From a virus, in IMG/VR virus record IMGVR_UViG_3300001097_002749, positions 1-33,091 of that record: a stretch of DNA of 33,091 nt. One strand, given 5' to 3'. Below the pieces are notes generated by a model that did not search any database, was not told the origin of the DNA, and saw only the letters and a list, made by a program, of their open reading frames with translations. A program made the translations under genes and the position numbers. Shown here piece after piece: positions 7,196 through 15,786 of this stretch. Numbering within the stretch: position 1 is the first letter of the stretch; each line of letters opens with the position of its first letter.

Positions 7196-8335
7196 TTAGC
7201 CCTTGGTCACTGTTAGCGATGAAAGCACTGGCAGCCAGTTGGCGGCTGTTATGTCGTCAATGTCGAACTTGATTGATTGCAGCTCACTAAATTGCGCGTG
7301 GCACTCTGCCACCAATTGGCTAACGCTAAACACGCATTGGTGCGCTACGCGGGTGGGTGCGTACGCTGCATTTTGCCTGAATGCTGCTTGTATAAATGCT
7401 GTTAGCTCGCTTTGTATGTCTTCGCTTTGCGAGTGCAGCTTGTATGTTGCTGTTACATTAAACCCAGTGGTTGCCATTGCATACACTATGAAGTCGTCGC
7501 CTAAGCCGTGATGCCCTGCGTTTCTTATGTGCTGATTGATTGCACCCAGCAATGCGGTTGGCGCTGCGCCTATGTCTAGGTATATGTAGGCATTTGCTGT
7601 ACCTGGACCGCGCGGCGCTCCGGTTTGAATGTAGATGTTATCTATTGGCACACCAAAGCTGGAAATTATTTGTTTATACACAGCGTTAATGTGCCAGCGG
7701 GCTGCTGTTCCGAACACGTTACGTATGCGTAGGCGGTAATGCTCTGTGCTTTCTGTGTCGGCTCCGGGCTTTATTAGCCAGTCTTCGTTATTAGTTACTG
7801 TTATGCCCTCTTGCTGCTCAACAAAGTAACGGTATGCATTGGCTGGCAAGTTGTATGCTGCGCCCTCTTCTTGCGCCTGCGCCAGTGCGTACGCTGTGCT
7901 TTGCCCTGGTGCAAAGTGCACGTCTTGCATTGTGGTTAATTTATACACTTGCTGGCCTAGCGTGTCGGTTGCTATTTGTGCACCGGCGGTAATTGAACTT
8001 TCGCCTTCGGTGTTTTGGCGTGTGAACGTGAGTATGCCTTGAGCTGCTACGCCCGCCTGAATGAATACGTTGCGCGCGGGGCCGTGCTTTTCTATTAGCG
8101 CGTCGCGGTTGGCGGTCATTATAAATAAGTTTGGCATTAGCTGCTGCGCAACCCAGTTTAATAGCTGCACTAGCGGCTTGGTTATTAACGCTTCAACTGT
8201 TCGCCAGAACGGGCTAAACGGTGAGTTGTTAGCAACCTGTATGTTTTGCTCTTTTAGCTGAGCTTGCCATTGTGTTTGCGCTGTTTGCTCGTCCATTGGC
8301 AAGCCTGCGTTTTGCATCATTGTTTTAAAGTTCAT
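7196..8335 (-). CDS. Baseplate assembly protein J (gpJ / Mu gp47 family)
   Basis: 379 residues from the ATG at 8335, chosen because CGGGAG stands 6 bases upstream; an in-frame ATG at 8365 lacks this. Recognisable baseplate-J features are the N-terminal helix region, the G-I-L-T-F-T-R beta domain (about 100), the A-P-G-Q-S-T-A-Y-A segment (about 145) and the T-E-H-Y-R-L-R-I-R-N-V-F-G-T-A-A-R-W stretch near 200. The protein is a wedge subunit of the contractile-tail baseplate. It overlaps the DUF2590-like gene by 11 bases. Confidence 0.88.
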   Translation of the reverse strand: MNFKTMMQNAGLPMDEQTAQTQWQAQLKEQNIQVANNSPFSPFWRTVEALITKPLVQLLNWVAQQLMPNLFIMTANRDALIEKHGPARNVFIQAGVAAQGILTFTRQNTEGESSITAGAQIATDTLGQQVYKLTTMQDVHFAPGQSTAYALAQAQEEGAAYNLPANAYRYFVEQQEGITVTNNEDWLIKPGADTESTEHYRLRIRNVFGTAARWHINAVYKQIISSFGVPIDNIYIQTGAPRGPGTANAYIYLDIGAAPTALLGAINQHIRNAGHHGLGDDFIVYAMATTGFNVTATYKLHSQSEDIQSELTAFIQAAFRQNAAYAPTRVAHQCVFSVSQLVAECHAQFSELQSIKFDIDDITAANWLPVLSSLTVTKG

Positions 8336-8651
8336 TGCTGCTCCCGTACTGGCGCGTTTGCGCATTAATGCTTAGCGTGCCATCGTCGTTGCGGTGCACT
8401 TTTATTGTGCCTGGCTTTACGCGATTGTCTTGCTCGGTTAGTAACTCGAGTTCGGTTAATATTGGCTCTATGGCGTTTTTGTTGCGCAGGCCAACAAGCT
8501 TGGTTAGTAAGCCGCTTTCTAAAATGCGGTGCTTTATATCCTGGCTTATTACGTCTGCTTTTTTAAACGTGCTTGGGCTTAGCGAGTCGTTAAGCATAAA
8601 GTCGCCGTCTTGTATCTCTAGGTCTATGTGTAGCGCTATATCAAATTCCAT
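8325..8651 (-). CDS. DUF2590-like baseplate protein
   Basis: 108 residues beginning with an acidic strand-rich segment (I-D-L-E-I-Q-D-G-D-F-M-L). This resembles the small gp25/gpW-like wedge proteins and, in this genomic setting, the DUF2590 family of K139-like phages. Position between tape measure and gpJ is where gpW-type lysozyme-like wedge proteins lie. It touches the tape-measure stop (one-base overlap). The family name is given from memory of gene order. Confidence 0.6.
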   Translation of the reverse strand: MEFDIALHIDLEIQDGDFMLNDSLSPSTFKKADVISQDIKHRILESGLLTKLVGLRNKNAIEPILTELELLTEQDNRVKPGTIKVHRNDDGTLSINAQTRQYGSSNEL

Positions 8652-11600
8652 TAACCTGCTAGCTCCATCATTTGTTCAAAGCTTTGCGCTAAGTCGTCTG
8701 ATTTAAAGTTTACGTTCTCAATGCTTATATGCTTGCTGCTGTCACTGCTATTGCTGTTGTTGTTTGTGTTACTGCTGTTGTTGGTTAGGCTTTGCAGGTA
8801 AGCCGACTTTTGCAGCTTAGGCTTATATGCAGTGGCCTGTTGTTCTGCGCTAATTTGCTGTGCTTTTTCGGCGCTGTTGCTGGCTGTGTTAGTAATTACC
8901 TGATCTGTTTTTACGCTTGGTAATGCTGGCTCTGGTGCTGCGCCTTGGTTAACGCTTACCAGTTGCGCTTGCTTTGAACTGTAAACAGGCGAGTTTGCCG
9001 CGTTAGTAATATTGTTAGTTGCAACCGTAACTGCGTTGTTTTGCTCGCTTGGAAATGCATTGTTTATTAACGCCTGGCTACGTGCTTGCGCCTGTAAATT
9101 TAACGGGGCGGTGCTGTCGGTTGGCACTGCCGGTAACTGCTGGCTAGTAAATTTAAATGCGTCTTGCGCTGCTTCACGCTCAGTCAATGCTTTTGGTTGA
9201 GCAGTTATGGCGGTTGGCGCTACGTTATTTTGAACGGCGTTAACTGCGCTGCTAGTTGCTGCGGTGCTTTGCGTTGTGCTAACCGCACTGTTATTTAGTG
9301 CTGTTAATGCCTGTGTGCTATTGGCTGTTTCATTAATTGCAGTGCTAGCCGCGCTGTTAGTTACCTCTGCCACATTGTTTTGCGCGGCGTTAGTTGCGGC
9401 GTTGGTTACTGCAATGCTTGTAGTGGGGCCGTTAATTGCGCTACTTACGGCTTCATTAATTGCAGTGCTGGCGGTGCTGTTAGCTAGCGTTACCGCATTG
9501 TTTTGCGGGGCGCTAGCTGCGCTGTTACTTGCTGTGGTACTTGTGGCATTGCCATTAATTACACTGTTAGTTACTGCGTTGTTTTGCTCGCTTGGGAATG
9601 CATTGTTTATTAATGCCTGGCTACGTGCTTGCGCCTGTAAATTTAACGGTGCGGTGCTGTCGGTTGGCACTGCCGGTAGCTGCTGGCTAGTAAATTTAAA
9701 TGCGTCTTGCGCTGCTTCACGCTCAGTCATTGCTTTTGGCTGGGCCGAATAAACAGGGTCGTTTGCTGCTGTTTGCTCTGCCAATGCCTGCGTGCGCATT
9801 CCTTCAGTTTCAGTAATTGCTGTTACTTTAGGTGCTGCATAATTCACAGCGCTGTTTGGTGCTATATACTGCGAGCTTGCTTGCGGTGTAGGTGCGTTTG
9901 CTTTGCTGATAACGCTTTGGCCGTAGTCGCGGCTGTACGCTTGGTCGGCACTTTGCATAACCATTGTTTGCGGCTGAACTGCTTGGGTTACCTGATCTAC
10001 TTTGTTTGATACTTTTTCTGGCTCGTCGTCTGAGAAAAACGAGATAACCGAGTTTAATACTCCGTTGTCGGCGATGGCTGAAATAAAGCTGCTTACGCCG
10101 TCAAATATTCCACTGATGCCGCTGGCTATGCCGCCGAAAAAGTCGCCCAAAAAGCCGAACGTTTCGGTTAGGTAGTTTATTAGCGATTCGATTATGTCGA
10201 CTGCGCTTTGCCAAATGCCGGTGAAAAACCCTGATACAGAACTCCCCATGCCTGAGAAAAATCCGGTGATGGCGCCGCCAAAGCTGGACAGTAAATTGCC
10301 CACATATGAAAACGCTGATCCTATGGCGTTAACCATACCCATAACCACACTGCCAATTGCTGAAAATGCGGGTGCAAAAAAGTCGTACACACCTACGGCT
10401 ATTGTTTTTATTAGCCGCCACACTAATTGCAGTGGTAACGTTAGCAGGTCGAACGCAACTTTAAGGTATTTAAACACCGTTGAGCTTTGCGCCCACTCGT
10501 TAAATGCGGCTGTTATGTCGTCAAAATAATAGATAAGCGCAGCAACGGCGGCGATTAATGCAACAGCTGCTATAACAATCCACGTTAATGGGTTTGCCCA
10601 AAGTGCTGCGTTAAACAGCCATGTGGCCGCTTGGCCTGCAAGCATAACCGCTTTAAATGTACCCATTGCAATAGCAGCCGCGCCCATGGTGGCTATAAGT
10701 GACAAGAACCCTGCAACACGCAGTGCGATTAATGCGCCTTGCCATAGCTTAGTTACTATTAACTGTGCATTAGTTAGCGTTATGCCAATGCCTGTAGCAA
10801 AGTTATACAGCCCCATTGCAAACGTGGCTATGCCAAAGGCGGTCATAAGTGCGACTACGCCCACCACAGCGACTGATATTACGCTTGATAGGAACGGAAA
10901 CTCTTCTGTTAGCGAGACGATGCCAGCAAACATTGATGCTAGCACTTCTACAAATGGCTCTACCACTGGCAATAAGCGGTTACCCATTGCTGTGGCTGCT
11001 GCATTGAATGAGCCGCCTAGCCTATCCCATGGGCTAGCAATGATGTTTGCCATTTCGGCCGCTTTGGAGTTGTCTTGCACACCTTCGAAAACTGCAATAC
11101 CGTCTTTTAATTTGTCTACTTTGGTGCTTAGTACGTCGACCGCCTTTGCGCCTTGCTTGCCAAATATTTGCGTTAGCACATCGCCGCGCGCAACAGAACC
11201 CAGTGATGACAGGCGGTTATTAATACGCCCTAGCACTACGTCTATTGCGAGCATGTCGCCGTTGTCGTCGGTTAATTGAATGCCTAGCGACTGCTGCGCT
11301 TTGCCAATACCCTGCAATAGTGATGCTGCTTGCGTGCCCGCTACCGAACCCGACTTAGCAACCAGCTGCAACTCGCCCACTAGGGCAAATTGCTGAGCTG
11401 AGCTTAGGCCAATATTTGTTGCAGTTGCGCCAAGGTTTGAAAACGCCGCCTGCATTTCTGCGCCGGTGGTTTTGTAAAGCTGTACTGCGGTTGCGGTTTG
11501 GCCTGCTATTTGATTTACCCAATTAGACTTGCCCATTTTGTTGGCTGTCTTTTCGAATATGCCATACATGGTACCCATGTAGCTGGTAATGGTGGCCGCG

Positions 11601-12028
11601 TCGGCTTTGGTTGCTACCGCTAGTATGTTTGATGTTTTAGTAAATTCTGATAGCTCATCGCCCGTTAGCCCGGCAATGGCTGATTGAATATCGTAGGCAC
11701 TGCGCACAAACTCGGCAGAGTTACCGCCGAATTGAAAGCCAAATTCGTATGATGTTTTGGTTAGTTTTTGTAATGCGTCGTCGGCAACGCCTAATGATTG
11801 CACCTCGCCCAGCGCGGCAACATGATCAATTGCGGGGGCTAGTGATTTAGCCAGTGCGTAACCACCGCCAACGGCTGTGGCTGCGCCGCGCATCATCTGA
11901 TCTTGCGCGGCGGCTGTTTGCTGGCTCAGCTGATTAATTTTAGCCATGACTTTATTAACCGGACCCGTCACCTTGTCGATGATACCGATTGAATAATTAA
12001 GCTTGTCTAACTTGCTGAGCGTGGCCAT
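8651..12028 (-). CDS. Tail tape measure protein
   Basis: 1125 residues, the longest gene, placed right after the tail chaperone. Residues about 1-350 form the conserved TP901-type tape-measure core (A-G-L-T-G-D-E-L-S-E-F, then K-T-T-G-A-E-M-Q-A-A-F-S-N-L-G-A-T-A). Residues about 360-530 hold several hydrophobic, membrane-spanning-type helices, followed by glycine/phenylalanine-rich segments to about 640. The last 450 residues are low-complexity, rich in A, N, S, T and Q, and contain a near-perfect 54-residue duplication. A tape measure sets tail length and is expelled with the DNA; its length should scale with the tail. Confidence 0.93.
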   Translation of the reverse strand: MATLSKLDKLNYSIGIIDKVTGPVNKVMAKINQLSQQTAAAQDQMMRGAATAVGGGYALAKSLAPAIDHVAALGEVQSLGVADDALQKLTKTSYEFGFQFGGNSAEFVRSAYDIQSAIAGLTGDELSEFTKTSNILAVATKADAATITSYMGTMYGIFEKTANKMGKSNWVNQIAGQTATAVQLYKTTGAEMQAAFSNLGATATNIGLSSAQQFALVGELQLVAKSGSVAGTQAASLLQGIGKAQQSLGIQLTDDNGDMLAIDVVLGRINNRLSSLGSVARGDVLTQIFGKQGAKAVDVLSTKVDKLKDGIAVFEGVQDNSKAAEMANIIASPWDRLGGSFNAAATAMGNRLLPVVEPFVEVLASMFAGIVSLTEEFPFLSSVISVAVVGVVALMTAFGIATFAMGLYNFATGIGITLTNAQLIVTKLWQGALIALRVAGFLSLIATMGAAAIAMGTFKAVMLAGQAATWLFNAALWANPLTWIVIAAVALIAAVAALIYYFDDITAAFNEWAQSSTVFKYLKVAFDLLTLPLQLVWRLIKTIAVGVYDFFAPAFSAIGSVVMGMVNAIGSAFSYVGNLLSSFGGAITGFFSGMGSSVSGFFTGIWQSAVDIIESLINYLTETFGFLGDFFGGIASGISGIFDGVSSFISAIADNGVLNSVISFFSDDEPEKVSNKVDQVTQAVQPQTMVMQSADQAYSRDYGQSVISKANAPTPQASSQYIAPNSAVNYAAPKVTAITETEGMRTQALAEQTAANDPVYSAQPKAMTEREAAQDAFKFTSQQLPAVPTDSTAPLNLQAQARSQALINNAFPSEQNNAVTNSVINGNATSTTASNSAASAPQNNAVTLANSTASTAINEAVSSAINGPTTSIAVTNAATNAAQNNVAEVTNSAASTAINETANSTQALTALNNSAVSTTQSTAATSSAVNAVQNNVAPTAITAQPKALTEREAAQDAFKFTSQQLPAVPTDSTAPLNLQAQARSQALINNAFPSEQNNAVTVATNNITNAANSPVYSSKQAQLVSVNQGAAPEPALPSVKTDQVITNTASNSAEKAQQISAEQQATAYKPKLQKSAYLQSLTNNSSNTNNNSNSSDSSKHISIENVNFKSDDLAQSFEQMMELAG
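9030..9196 (-). repeat. Tape-measure direct repeat, copy A
   Basis: 167 bp matching 9573-9739 at all but 5 positions, 543 bp (181 codons) apart and in the same frame. It encodes the block E-R-E-A-A-Q-D-A-F-K-F-T and onward to P-S-E-Q-N-N-A-V-T. Most differences are silent. Confidence 0.95.
9573..9739 (-). repeat. Tape-measure direct repeat, copy B
   Basis: Second copy of the 167-bp block. The 376 bp between the copies encode degenerate A/N/S/T-rich repeats with recurrent A-I-N-E and A-x-Q-N-N-V/A elements. This suggests an internally duplicated 181-residue unit. Confidence 0.95.
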
Positions 12029-12032
12029 TACA

Positions 12033-12484
12033 TTACTCGCTTAGTGCTTGGCATATGCCGTTATTTACAGCAACCACAAAGTTTTCTTGCTGCTGCGTTT
12101 CGAGGTATAGCGCTTGCGCTAGGCTCTCTTGTGTGGCGGTAACCGCGCCAAAATACTTGGCGTGGTATGCCTGTAGCTGATCTAACCGAGACTTGCCTAT
12201 TTGCTTGGCTCGGTCTTCGATTTTTTTACCGTGAAATTAAACTCCGGTTGGTATTCTTCAACAATTGCGCCCACTAAAAACAATGCTGCGCCTGGCTGTT
12301 GCACTAGCTCTTTTAATTTTTTAGCGTCTTCTTGCACTACGGTGTTTAATACAAAGTTAGTTGCCGGCTGCACTTTGCTGTTTGGCTGCGTAGAGTTGAT
12401 GTATTTGTTGTAATCGGCTGCGTTTACGTTAAATGTAATTTCGCCTACCGGTGTTTCTAATGTGATTTTTTTCTCGAACGCCAT
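12033..12484 (-). CDS. Tail assembly chaperone -1 frameshift fusion (gpGT-type)
   Basis: Reading slips from frame 0 to -1 at the heptamer A-AAA-AAA (12227-12221). The -1 frame is then open for 62 codons to a TAA at 12035-12033, giving an 88 + 62 = 150-residue product. The extension reads I-E-D-R-A-K-Q-I-G-K and on to Q-A-L-S-E, ending 4 bases before the tape-measure ATG. Six nucleotides after the slip site the RNA can form a 6-bp stem (ACCGAG/CTCGGT; plus 12209-12214 with 12185-12190, 18-nt loop), a typical stimulator. Without slippage the 160 bases before the tape measure would be empty. The extension lacks its own start codon and Shine-Dalgarno. Confidence 0.82.
12197..12484 (-). CDS. Tail assembly chaperone, short (gpG-type) form
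   Basis: 95 residues, acidic, starting with K-K-I-T-L-E-T-P-V-G-E-I-T-F. It lies immediately upstream of the tape measure, where tail chaperones are found in nearly all long-tailed phages. The end of the gene carries A-AAA-AAA in the correct frame for -1 slippage (12227-12221). The short form is expected in excess and binds the tape measure during tail assembly. It follows the candidate endolysin gene after 2 bases. Confidence 0.75.
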   Translation of the reverse strand: MAFEKKITLETPVGEITFNVNAADYNKYINSTQPNSKVQPATNFVLNTVVQEDAKKLKELVQQPGAALFLVGAIVEEYQPEFNFTVKKSKTEPSK

Positions 12485-12486
12485 GA

Positions 12487-13107
12487 TTATTTACTCGCTT
12501 TAATGTCGGATTGGTTTAGCAATGTGTATGTAAAATACGGGCCGTACTTGGCTGCTGACTGGTCACACAAATTAATGAACTCGTCAAAGTCGTTTGGGTT
12601 AGCTAGCACTTGGCAACCTGCAGACCACTTATCAACTTGGATTGATGTGGTTTTGCTGTTTGCACGGTGGCAGTTAATACCAAAGTAACCTTGCTGTAGC
12701 TCGGCTTGTGGTGTGACTTCCGTGTCTAACTCGGTGTTTTTGTCGTTGTCGCGCAGGACAACAACAGGCTTGTGCTGCACTAGGGCGCGGTATTTGCCCT
12801 GGTGATAACCCAGCTTCCATAAACTTTTATGCTGCCCTGCAATAAGTACTGCAGTTCCATCTATGTTCATTGGGTTTTGACGCCAGTAAATACCGGCGTC
12901 GGTGGTTGCTTTGTATTGCTTTAATTGCCACTCGCCGCCTTGCTGATACAGCATGCAAATAACATCGTTAAAGGTATTGGCGCGTGTGTTGTTGTGACGA
13001 ATACCTATGATGTTTAGGTTTAATTCGCCCTCGAACACGCGGTAGCCGCAGGCCTTTAAAGTGCTAAGCAATGTTGCGGCAGTTAGTTTGCGAATGGCTT
13101 TGGTCAT
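12487..13107 (-). CDS. Putative peptidoglycan hydrolase (H...SxGC motif), candidate endolysin
   Basis: 206 residues, cytoplasmic by sequence (no signal peptide). The C-terminal half contains C-H-R-A at 146-149 and W-S-A-G-C-Q at 161-166, so H147 and C165 are separated by 17 residues, close to the H...[S/T]xGC layout of L,D-transpeptidase-like and related phage wall enzymes. No other lysozyme, amidase or muramidase is visible, while holin and spanins are present at 22144-23109. It sits between tube and chaperone genes, overlapping the tube stop by one base. The enzymatic role is inferred from the motif and the missing endolysin; it may instead be a tail-associated protein. Confidence 0.5.
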   Translation of the reverse strand: MTKAIRKLTAATLLSTLKACGYRVFEGELNLNIIGIRHNNTRANTFNDVICMLYQQGGEWQLKQYKATTDAGIYWRQNPMNIDGTAVLIAGQHKSLWKLGYHQGKYRALVQHKPVVVLRDNDKNTELDTEVTPQAELQQGYFGINCHRANSKTTSIQVDKWSAGCQVLANPNDFDEFINLCDQSAAKYGPYFTYTLLNQSDIKASK

Positions 13108-13556
13108 TACAAGTCTCTCACTTCATCAGATGTTAGGTACGGCACGCCGTTAATTTTTACAAAGTCGGGACTGGTGATCGGACACTTAATTGATGTTGTG
13201 TCTTCTTCGCCGCCGTCGGCTTTAATGTTTAGAATTTCGTCTAGTTGCGGCAGGCAGCCAAACGCTTCAATGTTCTTTTTGCCTGCTGCTACTTCAGCGT
13301 TAAATGCTACGTCGAACGGCTCAATGCCTTTCCAGCTACCCGCTTTTGCCGCTTGCGCTTGCACAATTAGCCAGTTTTCGTGGTCTAGCTTTAGCGTTAC
13401 TTCGCCTTCTACGTCGCCGTCGATAAAGCCTTTTGGTACGCCACGCACTTTTTTAACTGTGCGACCGTCGGTGATTTTTACGGTTGCTTCGATTACGTGC
13501 ACCATTGAATTACCAATGAAAATATCGAAGTCTTTACCGCCTAGTACTTTTTGCAT
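13107..13556 (-). CDS. Tail tube protein (DUF2597-like)
   Basis: 149 residues. Beta-rich with K-V-L-G-G-K-D-F-D-I-F-I-G near the start and the segment G-V-P-K-G-F-I-D-G-D-V-E-G-E-V-T-L-K-L-D (about 38-58). Size and position directly after the sheath gene match the contractile-tail tube (P2 FII position). The DUF2597 family name comes from the K139-like gene set. The gene follows the sheath stop after 8 bases and has a GAGCG-type weak Shine-Dalgarno. Confidence 0.75.
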   Translation of the reverse strand: MQKVLGGKDFDIFIGNSMVHVIEATVKITDGRTVKKVRGVPKGFIDGDVEGEVTLKLDHENWLIVQAQAAKAGSWKGIEPFDVAFNAEVAAGKKNIEAFGCLPQLDEILNIKADGGEEDTTSIKCPITSPDFVKINGVPYLTSDEVRDL

Positions 13557-13564
13557 GTTCGCTC

Positions 13565-14665
13565 CTACTCTGCGTTATCTAACATGATGCCAACTATGAT
13601 GGTGTTGGGTGAATCGATTGGCTTAACTTTTAGGACGACTTGCAATGTGGTTGCGTTCATAAACGTTAGGCTAATGCTGTCGTCTTTTGGCGTGTCGATT
13701 AAGCCCGGGAACTTGTCGGCACCAATGTTAATTGAGCGCGCCATTTCGCGTAGCGGCTTGCCCATGATGCGCTTGCCAAATTCAATGCCGCTGGCGCTGT
13801 TGTTTAGGCGGCGGTTTTTAATGTTTTGAATTGCAATAATGCGCACGTCGCGTGCGGCCTTATCGACAATGCGGCCTGTTTCGACTTGCTGAAAGTCGCC
13901 GCCTTCGGCATCTAACATGTTTACGTCGCCAAAATATGTGCCGTCAAAGTCTGGGTAAAACTGCGTGCAACTAAATCGCAGTGCGTCTAGCGCGGCTGTG
14001 GTTGAGTTGGTTAGCGGTTTGCCTGCGGCATCTTCCGGATGCGGCATTAGTGACATTGCCCCCGTAAGTACGCGCATTGGGCTATCGGCAATAGTGACTG
14101 CGCTTTTACATAAACGCCCAGTTACTGCGCCTAGCTCGTCGCCAAATAACAAAGGAACAACAGCTGTTTGCGGTGCTACTACGCCGTCGGTGATTGGCTG
14201 TAATGCGGTTACTAAATCAGACCAGTTTTGTAGCTCGGTTAGCCCTGGCGCTGCTACTAAAAAGCGCACTCGGCGAGCAAGGCTTGCTAGTATTTCAAGC
14301 GCTTTAGCTTGATAGCTTTCTACTTCGGCTTTGCCTGTTACTGGCGTACAAATAACAATGATTTCTGGACTTACGTCCTGATCCATTGCTTCGTCAATAA
14401 GCGCCATTACGTCGGCGTCGATTGCGTGCGCTATTGCATAACCGCTTACTAGGTCGTCGCCGTTGCGCTGCCATGCCTTAACTTGGGTTTTTAACGGTGA
14501 GTCGGCTACGCCAAACTCAGCATCAAAGTCGCTTTGTGCATTAATGGGTAGAATTTTGCCGTTGTTTTCGGCCGCTTGGCCTATGAACAATACGGTGCGT
14601 TCTACCTGTTTTGTAGCGCCACTGCCTGTTTGAATGGCGGCAACGGATACTTTACCTTGTGCCAT
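13565..14665 (-). CDS. Tail sheath protein (DUF2586-like)
   Basis: 366 residues. The start A-Q-G-K-V-S-V-A-A-I-Q, the Q-A-A-E-N-N-G-K-I-L stretch and the C-terminal half with I-A-I-Q-N-I-K-N-R-R and F-G-K-R-I-M-G-K-P-L-R-E-M-A-R-S-I-N fit the DUF2586 sheath family of K139-type myophages. That family is shorter than P2 gpFI but plays the same contractile role. It precedes the tube gene, as in other contractile tails. Confidence 0.82.
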   Translation of the reverse strand: MAQGKVSVAAIQTGSGATKQVERTVLFIGQAAENNGKILPINAQSDFDAEFGVADSPLKTQVKAWQRNGDDLVSGYAIAHAIDADVMALIDEAMDQDVSPEIIVICTPVTGKAEVESYQAKALEILASLARRVRFLVAAPGLTELQNWSDLVTALQPITDGVVAPQTAVVPLLFGDELGAVTGRLCKSAVTIADSPMRVLTGAMSLMPHPEDAAGKPLTNSTTAALDALRFSCTQFYPDFDGTYFGDVNMLDAEGGDFQQVETGRIVDKAARDVRIIAIQNIKNRRLNNSASGIEFGKRIMGKPLREMARSINIGADKFPGLIDTPKDDSISLTFMNATTLQVVLKVKPIDSPNTIIVGIMLDNAE

Positions 14666-14687
14666 GGTCGTTCCTTTTTTGCTTGCG

Positions 14688-15320
14688 CTACGCCACTTGC
14701 ATAGCTTTGTTTAAAATAAAATTCATTTGCTCTTTTTGCTCTGGCATTGTTTGCCCCAAAAAGGAGCGGGCCGGTAAATCAATTTTCCATGTGCTCTTGC
14801 CTGAGCTGCCCTTTAATTCGCGCAGTAAAAACCCTGCTTGGTTTTTGCTTAGGTTTGCTGTTATCCATTTTATGCTTGGCCGCTTGCTGCCCTTGCCTTT
14901 GCCGCGCGGTATTTTGTAACCCTCGGCTATTAATGCGCGGGCTAAGTTGCGCGTGGCTGGACCTTCTTTATTTTGTGCTGCACTGCCTTTTGGCTTGCCT
15001 GCATCTAGGCTTATACCTTCTTGGTGTGCGCGGGCTATTTTTCCGCTGTTGCCACCTTTAAAATATACGCTTGCGCTATTTGCGCCGTAGCGCACTTTCA
15101 TGTTTCGCTTTAGCTTGGTTAGCATTTTCTTTTTTTTGCCGTTGGCGCGGCCCTGCCATGTTTTACCTGCTAAATCGCTTTGCCTGGTAATGCGCTCTTT
15201 ACTGCTTTTGTTTGCTGCACGTATTGCGCTGCGCAATATGTTGCGGCGCTTTTGCGGCTTAAGCTGTAAAAACGCTAACTGCTCTTTGCTGCGGCCTTCG
15301 TCAAACTTGAGGTTAAGCAC
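14688..15320 (-). CDS. Phage virion morphogenesis / tail completion protein S-like
   Basis: 210 residues, very basic. Contains K-T-W-Q-G-R (about 53), A-R-A-H-Q-E-G (about 95) and P-A-R-S-F-L-G-Q-T near the C terminus, the pattern of the P2 gpS / Mu gpG virion morphogenesis family that completes the tail terminus. The gene overlaps the gpR-like gene by 8 bases, matching the P2 R-S order. A lysine-rich stretch (G-K-K-K-K-M) near 60 is more basic than usual. Confidence 0.72.
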   Translation of the reverse strand: MLNLKFDEGRSKEQLAFLQLKPQKRRNILRSAIRAANKSSKERITRQSDLAGKTWQGRANGKKKKMLTKLKRNMKVRYGANSASVYFKGGNSGKIARAHQEGISLDAGKPKGSAAQNKEGPATRNLARALIAEGYKIPRGKGKGSKRPSIKWITANLSKNQAGFLLRELKGSSGKSTWKIDLPARSFLGQTMPEQKEQMNFILNKAMQVA

Positions 15321-15786
15321 GGCTTACTTGGCCTTCAAGTATGAACGCTTCTGCTATCCACAGGCTTTGCTCGCCAAAGTCGTAACGGTTGCCGTTAAAT
15401 TCAAACGGGCCGTTGGGCGCTTGTATTAGCTCTATTTCTTCGCATAGCTGGTTTATTGTTAGCTCTACTTCGTTGCTGTTGTCGTCGTTAACGTCGGCGC
15501 TAAATTCAATGTCGGCGCTGTCGTATCGCTCGCCGTTGTTTTGCAGCCAAAACGATGCAAAGGCACAAATAAGTGCGGCCGGTGCTGCGCATGGGTTTAT
15601 GCTGATCACCCCTGAGTAATAAAACCTTGCTGCCAATAGACCATTGCCGTTAATGGTTTTGCTGCTTGGCTCTATGCGGCCGCCTTCTATCCAGCTGTCG
15701 AATTGGGTGCTTAGCGCTAGGTTGCGGCCTTGGTATTCTGCGGTTGCTAAATGCTGCTTAAGTTTTGCTATTTTGCTTTGGCTCAT
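15313..15786 (-). CDS. Tail completion protein R-like
   Basis: 157 residues. The central part (A-L-I-C-A-F-A-S-F-W-L-Q-N-N-G-E-R-Y-D) and the acidic strand region after it (F-S-A-D-V-N-D-D-N-S-N-E-V-E-L-T-I) match the P2 gpR layout. GpR and gpS act together at the head-proximal end of the tail. The start overlaps the head-completion gene by 4 bases and the end overlaps the S-like gene by 8. Confidence 0.7.
   Translation of the reverse strand: MSQSKIAKLKQHLATAEYQGRNLALSTQFDSWIEGGRIEPSSKTINGNGLLAARFYYSGVISINPCAAPAALICAFASFWLQNNGERYDSADIEFSADVNDDNSNEVELTINQLCEEIELIQAPNGPFEFNGNRYDFGEQSLWIAEAFILEGQVSRA

Noticed and set aside
9264-9752. 162-codon open frame on the plus strand opposite the tape measure
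   Set aside because: It is the complement of the A/S/T/N-rich repeats in the tape measure, giving a leucine/alanine-rich artefact without a ribosome-binding site.
10623-11279. 218-codon plus-strand open frame
   Set aside because: A shadow of the tape-measure coding strand; composition follows the sense gene and no start signal is present.
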